Source: Sediminibacterium goheungense
GTDB lineage: Bacteria; Bacteroidota; Bacteroidia; Chitinophagales; Chitinophagaceae
NCBI RefSeq assembly: GCF_004361915.1
Contig: NZ_SNWP01000010.1
Coordinates: 1,328,050-1,392,049 of the forward strand
Reading direction: 5' to 3'
DNA: 64,000 nucleotides
Shown: one piece after another, positions 15,879-24,739 of the stretch
Position numbering within the stretch: position 1 is the stretch's first letter
Layout: every line of letters starts with the position of its first letter
The notes under the pieces: generated by a model
The model's database searches: none
Told to the model about the DNA's origin: nothing
What the model saw: only the letters and a program-made list of their open reading frames with translations
Translations under genes and position numbers: made by a program

Positions 15879-18500
15879 TTGTTCTTCATTCGAATCCGTC
15901 TGCTCCTCATTATTATCATTTGACTGGTCATTTGTTTCCTCCGCTGCAATCGTATCGTTTTCCAGCGGATCATATAAATAAGGAAATAAGAATGTTTGCT
16001 TTACATTTTCTGAACGATAAATAAATGATATCCATACAGCTCCATATACTACACTACGAATAAGACCTTTTGTATAAACATCAATTATACTTGAAAAAGA
16101 AGTTCCTAAATCAACCATACCAAAGCTGAATAAAATCAAGGCCTGTCCAGCTATTAAAAAGAGTACGTATGCTATAAACATACGGGGGAATATATCTCTT
16201 CGTTTCAGGTACCAGTAAATAATAGCACTACTAAAAACAGGTATCCCAAATGAAAAAATGAGTTGAAATATCACAATAAACTGCAGCTTGATACCACCGG
16301 CTATTTTCAAACTACTCCATTCATATTCTGTTAGAAAAGTATCCGAAAAAACAGATACTGTATTAAGAATCCAACCAAGAAACAATGTTACCCCAAGCAC
16401 TACCACCCAGCCACTAAGCGATTTGGCTATTCGCGGATGGTACAGTGTAGGTGCCGATTTTCGATTAAATTGTCGAAATAAAAGCAATCCACCGGCTACG
16501 CAGCACAAAAGCACCAAGAATGGTACCCAGCTAAGTTGGCTTCCCCCTTCATTCACGCCGCTATTGCCATTTTTTACACCCTGATAGAATTGATATTCCA
16601 TAACTTCTATCATTTTCTTGTAGTCTTCTTTATACTTTTCCATTTCTTCCACGGGTATATGGTCCTTAAAAGAAATGAAACGATAGTCAAGAAAAACGGT
16701 ATCGGCCTCATTGTAAATCTCAAAATCAAACTGAAAGGAATTATTTTTTATATGTATTGGACTATTGTCAACTGGCCATTCCGATGGCATGCCCAGTTTC
16801 ACTTTATAAAAAATCTGCTCAGGATACTTAATTGCCAAAGGGCCTTTTTTATAACTTTCTTCCGGATTGGGTAACAGGTCATAAATAGGTTTCGCAAAAA
16901 CCGAAAATACATCTCGGCCATCACTCCCTTTCTTCCATAATGAAGGAATATTATATTGCTCACGAACGGTTATTGTATTATTTATTGAATCATCCTGAAT
17001 TTCAATCTCCTTTTCCATTACCACACTATCATAGTACTTTGAATAGTATTTAGTGTAATTCTCTCCTAATTCTCTATTACTATAACTATCCAGATCGTAT
17101 CGCAGATTATCCGCACTTCCGCCTTCGTAAGAAGATTGAACAAGCAATTTTGAGGTTTCACCTTTCGGTGAAACATTGATCTGCTCTTCAATTGAAATAA
17201 ATTTTCTTGGTCCAGCTTCTATCGTAGTAAGTTTATCAACGCCTTCTTTTACAAGCAATGCAAAACCATAGTCTGGTGTAAAAATTTCATAAGCCCTCCC
17301 TCTTTGGTAACTGGTCGTTGCATCTATAAATTTATATACGCCGGGTGAAATTTCTATCGCAACAATGGCATGATTAAATTCAAGCTGTGAAGGTATTCGT
17401 TGATCAAGCACTTTTCCAGATACAGTATTCACCAAACCTACATATGCTTTGATATCATGTAAACGAAGTAAAATAGCTAGTAATAAAGCCTTGTCTTTAC
17501 AATCGCCATAGCGCTGGTTAAACACTTTTGAAGGGCTATAGGGAATATGTGTATTTGAGCCAATTTCAAATCCCAGGTACCTGATTTCATCCTGTACGAA
17601 ACGAACAGCCTTGGCAACATAAACCTGTTTATCAGTATTGGCTTCCCTTTTCCAGGCATTTACCATCTCTTTTATTTCTGCCGATACGTCTTTTTCAGCT
17701 TCTTGAAATAAACCCACAGCCCACTTACCAACTTCGGCCCAGCTATTAAATGCAGTCAGCGTTGCATATGGGGTTATCGTAAACCAGGATGGGGTACCGG
17801 AGGTTGATTCATACTTCTTAAGCAGCGGATTGCTCCAATGGTAAGTCTGTGATCCATTGTATGATAATATTCGAGGCGATTCAGCATCATTGTATGTTTT
17901 TACCTTTAATTTCTGACCGGGAGAAGCAATAATCGTTGCAAAAAAATTAACGATCTCAATCCCTTTACTAAAATACACTTCATCACTAAAAGTGTTATAG
18001 TAGGCAGGATTAAAGCCAGTGAGAGAATAGGCAAAATCAATTCGATCACCTTTTCGTACATCTCTCAATACAATATAGGCCCGCTTGGTTCCATTGTAAA
18101 GAAAATTTTCTGCTTCCGTTTCCTCCTCAACTACTCTTATCTGGTTAAACTGTAAGGAGCTTACAATTTTACCCTTTCGAACAATATTTACATGGTGAAA
18201 TACCACTTGCTGATACTGAGGCGCAAAGGATACCGAAACCTCAGAAGCATTCTGTACACCATTATCATTTTCAATAATCCTGATGATATGGGTATAGCTG
18301 GTTTGCGCAGCTACAGAAGTCTGTTTATCATACAACTGCAGATAATAGCCATCACTAACCTCTTTTTGATCCGGCTTTCGCGAAGGGTCCTCACTAACTT
18401 TAAATAACCAGGATGGAACCGGCTTGATGGAAACTTCTTGCCCGACAAGTACGCCGAAACAAAAAAATGTATACAGAAGGAAAAGGGCCTTTTTAATCAT
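15876..18500 (-). CDS. DUF3857 / transglutaminase-core membrane protein
   Basis: An 874-residue exported protein with a signal peptide (about 1-20), a DUF3857 beta domain (about 55-230) and a transglutaminase-like papain-fold core (about 280-400). The triad Cys334 (YGDCKDKA), His377 (EFNHAIVAI) and Asp393 (FIDATTSY) is complete. A further beta domain follows to about 640, and then a C-terminal region of five or six hydrophobic segments (about 655-840) with an acidic Asn/Glu/Gln tail. Many DUF3857 proteins in Bacteroidota lack the C-terminal membrane block. Activity may be peptidase or amide-forming; the substrate is unknown. A full-consensus promoter lies directly upstream. Confidence 0.85.
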   Translation of the reverse strand: MIKKALFLLYTFFCFGVLVGQEVSIKPVPSWLFKVSEDPSRKPDQKEVSDGYYLQLYDKQTSVAAQTSYTHIIRIIENDNGVQNASEVSVSFAPQYQQVVFHHVNIVRKGKIVSSLQFNQIRVVEEETEAENFLYNGTKRAYIVLRDVRKGDRIDFAYSLTGFNPAYYNTFSDEVYFSKGIEIVNFFATIIASPGQKLKVKTYNDAESPRILSYNGSQTYHWSNPLLKKYESTSGTPSWFTITPYATLTAFNSWAEVGKWAVGLFQEAEKDVSAEIKEMVNAWKREANTDKQVYVAKAVRFVQDEIRYLGFEIGSNTHIPYSPSKVFNQRYGDCKDKALLLAILLRLHDIKAYVGLVNTVSGKVLDQRIPSQLEFNHAIVAIEISPGVYKFIDATTSYQRGRAYEIFTPDYGFALLVKEGVDKLTTIEAGPRKFISIEEQINVSPKGETSKLLVQSSYEGGSADNLRYDLDSYSNRELGENYTKYYSKYYDSVVMEKEIEIQDDSINNTITVREQYNIPSLWKKGSDGRDVFSVFAKPIYDLLPNPEESYKKGPLAIKYPEQIFYKVKLGMPSEWPVDNSPIHIKNNSFQFDFEIYNEADTVFLDYRFISFKDHIPVEEMEKYKEDYKKMIEVMEYQFYQGVKNGNSGVNEGGSQLSWVPFLVLLCCVAGGLLLFRQFNRKSAPTLYHPRIAKSLSGWVVVLGVTLFLGWILNTVSVFSDTFLTEYEWSSLKIAGGIKLQFIVIFQLIFSFGIPVFSSAIIYWYLKRRDIFPRMFIAYVLFLIAGQALILFSFGMVDLGTSFSSIIDVYTKGLIRSVVYGAVWISFIYRSENVKQTFLFPYLYDPLENDTIAAEETNDQSNDNNEEQTDSNEEQ

Positions 18501-18517
18501 TGGCTGGGCTTGTCATT

Positions 18518-18548
18518 CAAACATATAAAAAAACATTATAAATTCAAA
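18518..18548 (-). promoter_or_regulatory. Bacteroidota-type promoter for the DUF3857 gene
   Basis: On the minus strand TTTG (18545-18548), a 19-base spacer and TATGTTTG (18518-18525) match the phylum consensus exactly. The -7 element is 18 bases from the start codon, so the leader should be only about 10 bases. Confidence 0.65.
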
Positions 18549-18611
18549 CGCCAATGATTTATTTGTTTGAATAGAAGGGCATACCTGCGAATGCCCTTCT
18601 ACAAACAGGTA

Positions 18612-19586
18612 TTACCAACCCAACAAGTAAGCAAAGATCAACGGCACTACAATCGTGGCATCGCTCTCTACTATATATTTCGGTGTATTGATATCTAATT
18701 TACCCCAGGTAATTTTTTCATTTGGTACAGCTCCTGAATAAGACCCGTAAGAAGTGGTAGAATCACTGATCTGGCAGAAATAACTCCAGAACGGCACATC
18801 ATGCCATTCCAGATCCTGATACATCATCGGCACTACGCAGATCGGAAAATCACCGGCAATACCGCCACCAATCTGGAAGAAACCAACGCCTTTACCTGCA
18901 CTGTTCTGGCGGTACCAGTCTGCCAGCCAAACCATATACTCAATACCATTTTTTACAGTGCTTGCCTTCAATTCATTTTTAATAACATAACTGGCAAAAA
19001 TATTACCGGTAGTACTGTCTTCCCATCCCGGAACTACAATGGGCAGGTTTTTTTCTGCAGCAGCTACGATCCAACTGTTTTTCGGATCGATCTCATAATA
19101 CTGTTCCAGTTCCCCGCTTAAAACAGTTTTGTACAGGAATTCATGCGGAAAATATCTTTCGCCTTTCGCTTCAGCTTCTTTCCACTGCTTTACCAGGTGT
19201 TTCTGTAAACGACGGAAGGCTTCTTCCTCAGGAATACAGGTATCTGTAACACGGTTATAATGGTTCTCTAACAGATCCCACTCATCTTGTGGCGTAAGAT
19301 CCCGATAATTGGGTACCCTTTTATAATGGCTATGTGCCACAAGATTCATCACATCTTCCTCAAGGTTAGCACCTGTACAGCTAATGATAGCAACTTTATC
19401 CTGACGAATCATTTCAGCCAGACTAATGCCCAATTCAGCTGTACTCATGGCACCGGCCAGACTCACCAGCATTTTACCTCCTTCCAGTAAATGGGTTTCA
19501 TATCCTTTTGCAGCATCTATTAAAGCAGCCGCATTAAAATGACGGTAATGGTGTTGAATAAATTGTGAAACAGGACCTTTGTTCAT
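18612..19586 (-). CDS. Deoxyhypusine-synthase-family protein (bacterial)
   Basis: A 324-residue NAD-dependent enzyme of the deoxyhypusine synthase fold. The C-terminal block SGAVPNEKITWGKLDI contains Lys296, in the place of the lysine that forms the enzyme-imine intermediate in eukaryotic DHS (SWGK motif), and it is followed by VESDATIVVPLIFA as in DHS. Other family segments are LSLAEMIRQDKVAIISCTGA, the GWEDSTTGN loop and IGGGIAGDFP. Bacteria have no eIF5A, so the acceptor must differ. Some bacterial homologues are homospermidine synthases or act elsewhere in polyamine synthesis, and which applies here is unknown. It stands alone between DUF3857 and the glycan genes. Confidence 0.85.
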   Translation of the reverse strand: MNKGPVSQFIQHHYRHFNAAALIDAAKGYETHLLEGGKMLVSLAGAMSTAELGISLAEMIRQDKVAIISCTGANLEEDVMNLVAHSHYKRVPNYRDLTPQDEWDLLENHYNRVTDTCIPEEEAFRRLQKHLVKQWKEAEAKGERYFPHEFLYKTVLSGELEQYYEIDPKNSWIVAAAEKNLPIVVPGWEDSTTGNIFASYVIKNELKASTVKNGIEYMVWLADWYRQNSAGKGVGFFQIGGGIAGDFPICVVPMMYQDLEWHDVPFWSYFCQISDSTTSYGSYSGAVPNEKITWGKLDINTPKYIVESDATIVVPLIFAYLLGW

Positions 19587-19605
19587 AATAGTTCTTTAAA
19601 GGCTG

Positions 19606-19613
19606 CAAAGGTA
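19606..19613 (-). promoter_or_regulatory. Candidate -7 element for the DHS-like gene
   Basis: The minus strand reads TACCTTTG, an exact TAnnTTTG match, 20 bases upstream of the start codon. No TTTG was found at the -33 distance. Confidence 0.4.
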
Positions 19614-19773
19614 ATTTTTTTATGTCATTTTAACCTATTCAGAATAACTATCATATTCTTTCAGCAAAGCATATTACAACTCACACATAGTGTTTTTTCA
19701 TATACTTATATGTTGATTTAAGTGCTTTCTAATTTTCCAATTACCAGATTTACCCTAAAATTGTGATCCCTGC

Positions 19774-20979
19774 ATGAAAATTCTCTACTCCGAAAAAACC
19801 ATCGGTAGGCACGCGATTGGCCTACCTGTTGCCATATGGTTTGGCGCAACATTGCTTGCTACCCTGCTGGAAATTAGCAGAGGGGCCGGAGAAATTAATA
19901 ATTTCCTCATCTATCGCGGGGTATACGAGCATACCATTCAACAGGTTAACCTATATCTTACCTATCCATCTGAATATTCAGACAGTAATCATTATGGCCC
20001 CTTATTCAGTATCCTGATAGCACCTTTCACCTGGTTACCGCTCTTTTTAGGATGCACCCTTTGGTGTATGGCAAACGGCTGGGTTTTATATTATGCTATA
20101 AAAAAACTAAACCTCAGCAAAACACAGTTCTATACGGTATTGCTGATCAGCTGTATTGAACAGATGACAGCTACCCATAGCGTTCAGTTCAATGCTATGC
20201 TTACCGGATTTATGTTACTGTCGTACGCCTATATAAAAGAAAATAAGATTTCAGCTGCTACTCTTTTAATTGCAGCAGGTTTTCTCATTAAACTCTATAG
20301 TATTGTAGGGTTGGTTCTTTTTCTTTTTACTGATAAGAAAATTTCATTTGTAGTTTCTTTTATGCTTTGGGTAATTGTTCTGTTCGCATTACCTATGCTC
20401 ATCTCTTCACCTGAATTTATTATTCAGTCTTATGTAGACTGGTTTCACTCTTTGGTAGAAAAGAACGGCACCAATATCGACATTTCGATTGCTTCGGGTA
20501 TGCAGGATATTTCAGTGGGAGGTATGATAAGAAGAGTATTTAATCTTCACAACCTACCCAATTATTATATCACAATCCCCGCCGGCTTACTGGTGTTGTT
20601 ACCATTACTCAGGTTCAAACAATTCAGATCAGAAAAATTTACACTCACCTATTATTGTATGCTATTGATCAGTGTTGTGATTTTCAGTTCATCAGCCGAG
20701 TCGCCCACTTATATCATTGCAGTAACAGGTATTGCACTATGGTTTGCCATACAGGAGGAATTAAACAAAAAACAGATTATCTTACTAATCTTTCTTTTTT
20801 TGTTTACCATATTATCACCAACCGATCTTTTTCCCAAAGTAATAAGAGATGGCTTTTTTGTAAAATATTCGATGAAAGCTCTTCCATGTTTTATTATTTG
20901 GCTTACCATTATAGCAACCCTGATAACAAAATCTTATTCTTTAAATCAACCTGTCCATGTACATGAAAAAAAGAATTAG
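19774..20979 (+). CDS. Polytopic glycosyltransferase (GT87 / DUF2029-like)
   Basis: A 401-residue integral membrane protein with about ten hydrophobic segments, resembling the GT87 polyprenyl-phosphate-sugar dependent glycosyltransferases. An early periplasmic loop (NLYLTYPSEYSDSNHYGPLF) resembles the aspartate-containing first loop of this group, and GFLIKLYSIVGLVLFL resembles the central family helix. The next gene overlaps its 3' end by 23 bases and encodes a GT2 enzyme of the type that makes lipid-linked sugar donors, so the two probably act in one pathway: the GT2 loads the lipid carrier, this protein transfers the sugar on the periplasmic side. The acceptor is unknown. Confidence 0.7.
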   Translation: MKILYSEKTIGRHAIGLPVAIWFGATLLATLLEISRGAGEINNFLIYRGVYEHTIQQVNLYLTYPSEYSDSNHYGPLFSILIAPFTWLPLFLGCTLWCMANGWVLYYAIKKLNLSKTQFYTVLLISCIEQMTATHSVQFNAMLTGFMLLSYAYIKENKISAATLLIAAGFLIKLYSIVGLVLFLFTDKKISFVVSFMLWVIVLFALPMLISSPEFIIQSYVDWFHSLVEKNGTNIDISIASGMQDISVGGMIRRVFNLHNLPNYYITIPAGLLVLLPLLRFKQFRSEKFTLTYYCMLLISVVIFSSSAESPTYIIAVTGIALWFAIQEELNKKQIILLIFLFLFTILSPTDLFPKVIRDGFFVKYSMKALPCFIIWLTIIATLITKSYSLNQPVHVHEKKN

Positions 20980-21892
20980 TATTCTGATTCCGGTTTGTAA
21001 TGAGGAAAAAAATATCCCGATAGTCATAGATGCTTTAAAAAGTGTTTTTGAAGAATCGCCCTATGAGCATACGGTTACGTTTATAGATGATGGCAGTAAC
21101 GACCACACACTCGAAATTTTAAAAAAAATATCGGCAGTTGATCCACAGATTTTTTTCATTCGCCTCTCCAGAAATTTTGGTCATCAAAATGCTTTAAAGG
21201 CAGGTATCGACTCGATAACTGAAAAATCAGATGCCGTGATTATGATGGATGGTGACCTTCAGCATCCACCCGAACTCATTCCTGTGATGTTACAAAAATG
21301 GGAGGAAGGATTTGATGTAGTATACACCATACGGAAAGACGACACAAAAGTGCCCCTGTTAAAAAAGAAAACATCTTCGCTGTTTTACGATCTGTTAAAT
21401 AAAGTATCAGATATTGAACTCGATACAGGTGCTGCCGATTTTCGGATACTGGATAAGAAAGTGATTCCTGTTTTTAAAAATTTTAATGAAAGTGATCTTT
21501 TTTTACGCGGACTTTCCAAGTGGGTTGGGTTTAGGCAGGTAGCCATTGAATACACCCCGGGCGTAAGGTTTAATGGTCAGTCGAAGTACACCATCAAAAA
21601 AATGATCCGCTTTGCTTTACAGGGCATTACATCTTTTAGTACCAAACCATTATACATTGCAGCTTATCTGGGATTTGCTTTTTCTATGTTATCGCTTTTA
21701 TATATCCCCTATATCATCTACAGCTATTTTTTTGAAAAAACCATTTCGGGCTGGACCTCTTTGATTGCTACCATTGCTTTCTTTGGTGGACTGCAGTTAA
21801 TGATTCTTGGTATTATCGGGTTATACCTTGGAAAATTATTTATGCAGAGCAAAAACAGACCACACTATATAATACGGGAGTCTAATTTATGA
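20957..21892 (+). CDS. Family 2 glycosyltransferase, polyprenyl-phosphate sugar synthase type
   Basis: A 311-residue protein with a cytoplasmic GT-A domain (about 5-225) and two C-terminal membrane helices (about 232-255 and 268-292), the layout of ArnC/DpmS-like polyprenyl-phosphate glycosyltransferases. Motifs are ISILIPVCNEEKNIPIV, TFIDDGSNDHTLEIL, LSRNFGHQNALKAG and the metal site MMDGDLQHPPELI. ATG at 20957 overlaps the upstream gene by 23 bases; ATG at 20963 is an equally possible start. The stop overlaps the deacetylase start as ATGA, so all three genes form one translationally coupled unit. Confidence 0.88.
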   Translation: MYMKKRISILIPVCNEEKNIPIVIDALKSVFEESPYEHTVTFIDDGSNDHTLEILKKISAVDPQIFFIRLSRNFGHQNALKAGIDSITEKSDAVIMMDGDLQHPPELIPVMLQKWEEGFDVVYTIRKDDTKVPLLKKKTSSLFYDLLNKVSDIELDTGAADFRILDKKVIPVFKNFNESDLFLRGLSKWVGFRQVAIEYTPGVRFNGQSKYTIKKMIRFALQGITSFSTKPLYIAAYLGFAFSMLSLLYIPYIIYSYFFEKTISGWTSLIATIAFFGGLQLMILGIIGLYLGKLFMQSKNRPHYIIRESNL

Positions 21893-22671
21893 GCAATAAA
21901 GACCGGTTTATATTATTGAGTTTTGATGTAGAGGAGTTCGATATGCCTTTGGAATACAATTACCAGATTTCAAAGCAGGAGCAACTGACCGTAGGTAAAA
22001 AAGGTATGGATCGCATAATGCCGGTATTAAACCATACAAATATTCAGGCTACTTTATTTACCACTGCAAATTTTGCTGATCACTTTCCGGAACTGATTCG
22101 TGGCTTGTCTGAACAACATGAAATTGCTTCACATACGTATTATCATTCCCATTTTGAAAATGAACACCTGCTCTCATCCAAACAAAAACTGGAAACCATT
22201 ACCGGTAAGCCTGTTTACGGTTTAAGAATGCCCAGAATGCGTAGTGTGGACATGGATGAAGTAAAAAAAGCCGGATACCAATACGACTCTTCGATTAACC
22301 CCACCTGGTTACCCGGCAGATACAATAATCTGCACTTACCCAGAACATTATATAGAGATACCGGTATGCTTAGGCTACCTGCTTCTGTTTCTCCTAATCT
22401 CAGGATACCACTCTTCTGGCTTAGTTTTAAAAATATGCCCTTACAGCTATTTAAATTCCTGGCCCTGCAAACCCTTAAAAAAGATGGTTACCTCTGCCTT
22501 TATTTTCATCCCTGGGAATTTGTAGATATTCATGAATATCAGCTTCCTTTATTTACCAGACGCTGGTGCAAAGACCAGTTACTGGAGCGGCTGGAAAATA
22601 TCATACAGTATTTACAAAAAGAAGGTGAATTTATTTCCACCAGGTCCTTTATCAACAAAAAGCCCCGGTAG
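21889..22671 (+). CDS. Polysaccharide deacetylase family (NodB-like) protein
   Basis: A 260-residue CE4-type protein with no signal peptide. It has the catalytic-base strand ILLSFDVEEFDMP, the metal motif EIASHTYYHSHFENE with histidines in the H-S/T-xx-H pattern, a GLRMPRMRSVD loop that corresponds to motif 3, and LYFHPWEF as the final histidine motif. CE4 enzymes remove N- or O-acetyl groups from glycans. A lipid-linked glycan intermediate made by the two upstream glycosyltransferases is a natural substrate by context, though that is inference. The start overlaps the GT2 stop by 4 bases. Its stop codon lies inside the stem of a terminator that serves the opposite strand. Confidence 0.85.
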   Translation: MSNKDRFILLSFDVEEFDMPLEYNYQISKQEQLTVGKKGMDRIMPVLNHTNIQATLFTTANFADHFPELIRGLSEQHEIASHTYYHSHFENEHLLSSKQKLETITGKPVYGLRMPRMRSVDMDEVKKAGYQYDSSINPTWLPGRYNNLHLPRTLYRDTGMLRLPASVSPNLRIPLFWLSFKNMPLQLFKFLALQTLKKDGYLCLYFHPWEFVDIHEYQLPLFTRRWCKDQLLERLENIIQYLQKEGEFISTRSFINKKPR

Positions 22672-22687
22672 TTGCGTACCAGGGGCC
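22657..22687 (-). terminator. Terminator for the PepSY-like gene
   Basis: The arms gccccggta (22662-22670) and tacc-a-ggggc (22677-22686), with one bulged base, are followed on the minus strand by T5 (22657-22661). The left arm contains the stop codon of the converging deacetylase gene. Confidence 0.7.
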
Positions 22688-22710
22688 TTTCGGATTAACC
22701 AAACACCAAC

Positions 22711-23148
22711 TTATTTGTTCTTATCGAATACGCTTACATCTCCATATAAAGAAACTTCCAGAATTTTTCTGTCAGATTCATTTTCTACAGATACATAATA
22801 TTTTCTTTCGCCGCTTAATTCAAACTCAATTGTTTCAGTTACCTGATACTTTGCATACGATTTTTTAATTTTCTGGATAGCAGACAATGGCAAACGCTTA
22901 AATTCTGTTTTTCTGGATGTACCGATTACATCTCCGTTACTGTTGAAGAAAGCTTCAATCTTTTCTCCTTCCATTGTAAACCTTACTTTGGTGTAATCTG
23001 CTGTTACAGTCCATTCTGCATCTGTAGCATCAGCAAATTTTGCCTGAAAAGCATTCAGGACACGGAAACTTACTTTGCTGATATCAGCAGCTAAAACACT
23101 GCTACCAATGGTAACAGTGATAAGGGTAGCGAGGATAAACTTTTTCAT
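22711..23148 (-). CDS. Exported PepSY-like small protein
   Basis: A 145-residue periplasmic protein. The ATG at 23148 is chosen because it begins a clean signal peptide (MKKFILATLITVTIGSSVLA, cut about residue 21); an in-frame ATG at 23181 adds 11 residues ahead of it. The mature part reads as beta-alpha units: VLNAFQAKFADATDAEW, TKVRFTMEGEKIEAFFNSNG and ERKYYVSVENESDRKILEV. These resemble the BLIP-like/PepSY group that is common in Bacteroidota, of unknown function. It is monocistronic, with an upstream -7 element and its own terminator. Confidence 0.7.
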   Translation of the reverse strand: MKKFILATLITVTIGSSVLAADISKVSFRVLNAFQAKFADATDAEWTVTADYTKVRFTMEGEKIEAFFNSNGDVIGTSRKTEFKRLPLSAIQKIKKSYAKYQVTETIEFELSGERKYYVSVENESDRKILEVSLYGDVSVFDKNK

Positions 23149-23203
23149 AATTTTTGTTTTTTGAATGATAGTATGTTGCATTTTTTATTTCTTAATGACA
23201 GAC

Positions 23204-23211
23204 CAAAGCTA
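23204..23211 (-). promoter_or_regulatory. Candidate -7 element for the PepSY-like gene
   Basis: The minus strand reads TAGCTTTG, an exact TAnnTTTG match. A TTGG at 23235-23238 is the nearest -33-like sequence, at a 23-base spacer, which is long. The predicted leader is about 50 bases. The rest of the 309-base gap to 23457 shows nothing else recognisable. Confidence 0.4.
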
Positions 23212-23457
23212 TACACAATAAAATCGGCCATGAGCCAATTGTGATTAATTGAAAGCTACTGACCCCACAACTGTATGAGTGGTGCCAATTGCCATGTTAA
23301 GCATTGTTAATATTGAGCTGAAACACAATACAGTATTGCATTAGAAAGGAATTCATAAAAAAAACATAAAAGCAGTTATGGTGCGGTTAATTTTTAGCAG
23401 TGGTAAGCATCATCTACCAGATAAAAACAGATTCGTATCTTTAAGATAGTATCGAAT

Positions 23458-24120
23458 ATGAGACGAATTTTTACATCCCCTGTTTTAGCGCTTTTACTGC
23501 TGGTAGCTCCGGCAATACTGGCAGCCATATTATACCCGGGATTACCCGAAACCATTCCGATTCATTTTAATGCTAAAGGGCAGGCGGATGGCTTTGGCCC
23601 AAAGTCGTCCATATGGATACATATCAGTATCTTATCCGTTGTGGGATTGGGTGTTTATTTACTAATCTCAAACATCCATAAAATAGACCCGAAGAAAACA
23701 GCCAATGTTTCTGTTGACACCTACAAAACACTTGCATTGGCGATCACCTTATTCCTTTCTATCATCAATGCAAGTATTGTACTGTATATGTCGGATGCAC
23801 TGAAAAATTTGGGTATCCAAAACATTGTATTGCCATCAGTGGGCTTGCTATTGGCTGTAATCGGCTACTTTATGCGTAATATAAAACCAAACTATTTTAT
23901 AGGTCTTCGCTTACCATGGACATTGGAAGATGATGAAAACTGGGCAGCTACTCACCAATTGGCTGCTAAACTCTGGATACCCGGTGGAATCATTATAGCC
24001 GTGGTATCTTTTGCACTACCGTTCATGACAGCTTTTATAATTACCGTATTGTTTACAGCGATTATGATTATTGTGCCGGCTGTTTATTCATACCGTTTTT
24101 TTAAGCACAAAAAAGTATGA
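23458..24120 (+). CDS. SdpI-family membrane protein (DUF1648-SdpI)
   Basis: A 220-residue protein with about six hydrophobic segments. The N-terminus has the DUF1648 motif (LPETIPIHFNAKGQADGFGP) and the C-terminal half has the SdpI signature NYFIGLRLPWTLEDDENWAATHQLAAKLW, here quoted in two parts as NYFIGLRLPWTL and EDDENWAATHQLA. SdpI of Bacillus subtilis gives immunity to the toxin SdpC and senses it. Elsewhere the family is widespread without the toxin, and no SdpC homologue is seen here. The stop overlaps the start of the next gene as ATGA. Confidence 0.85.
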   Translation: MRRIFTSPVLALLLLVAPAILAAILYPGLPETIPIHFNAKGQADGFGPKSSIWIHISILSVVGLGVYLLISNIHKIDPKKTANVSVDTYKTLALAITLFLSIINASIVLYMSDALKNLGIQNIVLPSVGLLLAVIGYFMRNIKPNYFIGLRLPWTLEDDENWAATHQLAAKLWIPGGIIIAVVSFALPFMTAFIITVLFTAIMIIVPAVYSYRFFKHKKV

Positions 24121-24701
24121 ACTACCTGGCACATGCTTATCTATCTTTTCATGATCCCCAGGTACTGGTAGGGAATATGATAAGCGATTTTGTGAAAGGG
24201 AAAAAGCAATATGACTATCCAGAGGGTATTCAGAAAGGCATAAAGTTGCACCGGATGATTGATTTATTTACCGACCAGCATGGTGCTACCAAGAGGGCCA
24301 AAGAACTATTAAAACCTGCCGTAGGCCCCTATGCCGGCGCTTTTATTGACGTAGTATATGATCATTTCCTGGCAACAGACCCCGACATACATGACGCAGA
24401 TACCTGGATGGAATTTTCAGCCACTACCTACCGTCTGCTCGAGCCTCAGATGCATCATTTTCCGGAAAAGTTTGCACGCATGTTTCCTTATATGAAAACA
24501 CAGAACTGGTTATATAATTACCGGTTTAACTGGGGTATCGAACGAAGTTTTGAAGGTGTGGCCAGAAGAGCCAGCTATCTTTCACCTGAAAATGATGCTT
24601 TTCAGCTGTTTGAGTTACATTACGATCAATTAAAAGCATCTTATAGTCAGTTTTTTCCGGAAGTAAAAAAACTGGCCCTTGATTTGCTGCATGACCAATG
24701 A
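24117..24701 (+). CDS. Acyl carrier protein phosphodiesterase (AcpH-like)
   Basis: A 194-residue HD-like helical protein matching the AcpH/DUF479 family. It starts MNYLAHAYLSFHDPQVLVGN and continues MISDFVKGKK, KGIKLHRMIDLFTDQH and FIDVVYDHFLATDP; the His/Asp residues in these segments form the metal site. AcpH removes the 4'-phosphopantetheine arm from holo-ACP. Bacteroidota members are not well tested biochemically. It overlaps the SdpI gene upstream by 4 bases and the DUF2911 frame downstream. Confidence 0.85.
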   Translation: MNYLAHAYLSFHDPQVLVGNMISDFVKGKKQYDYPEGIQKGIKLHRMIDLFTDQHGATKRAKELLKPAVGPYAGAFIDVVYDHFLATDPDIHDADTWMEFSATTYRLLEPQMHHFPEKFARMFPYMKTQNWLYNYRFNWGIERSFEGVARRASYLSPENDAFQLFELHYDQLKASYSQFFPEVKKLALDLLHDQ

Positions 24702-24739
24702 AAACCAAGTGCCTTTATCTTTGTAAAAATTATTACTAC

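Noticed and set aside
23458..24120. SdpC/SdpI toxin-immunity locus
   Set aside because: Only the SdpI-type membrane protein is present; no SdpC-like precursor or its maturation genes are adjacent.
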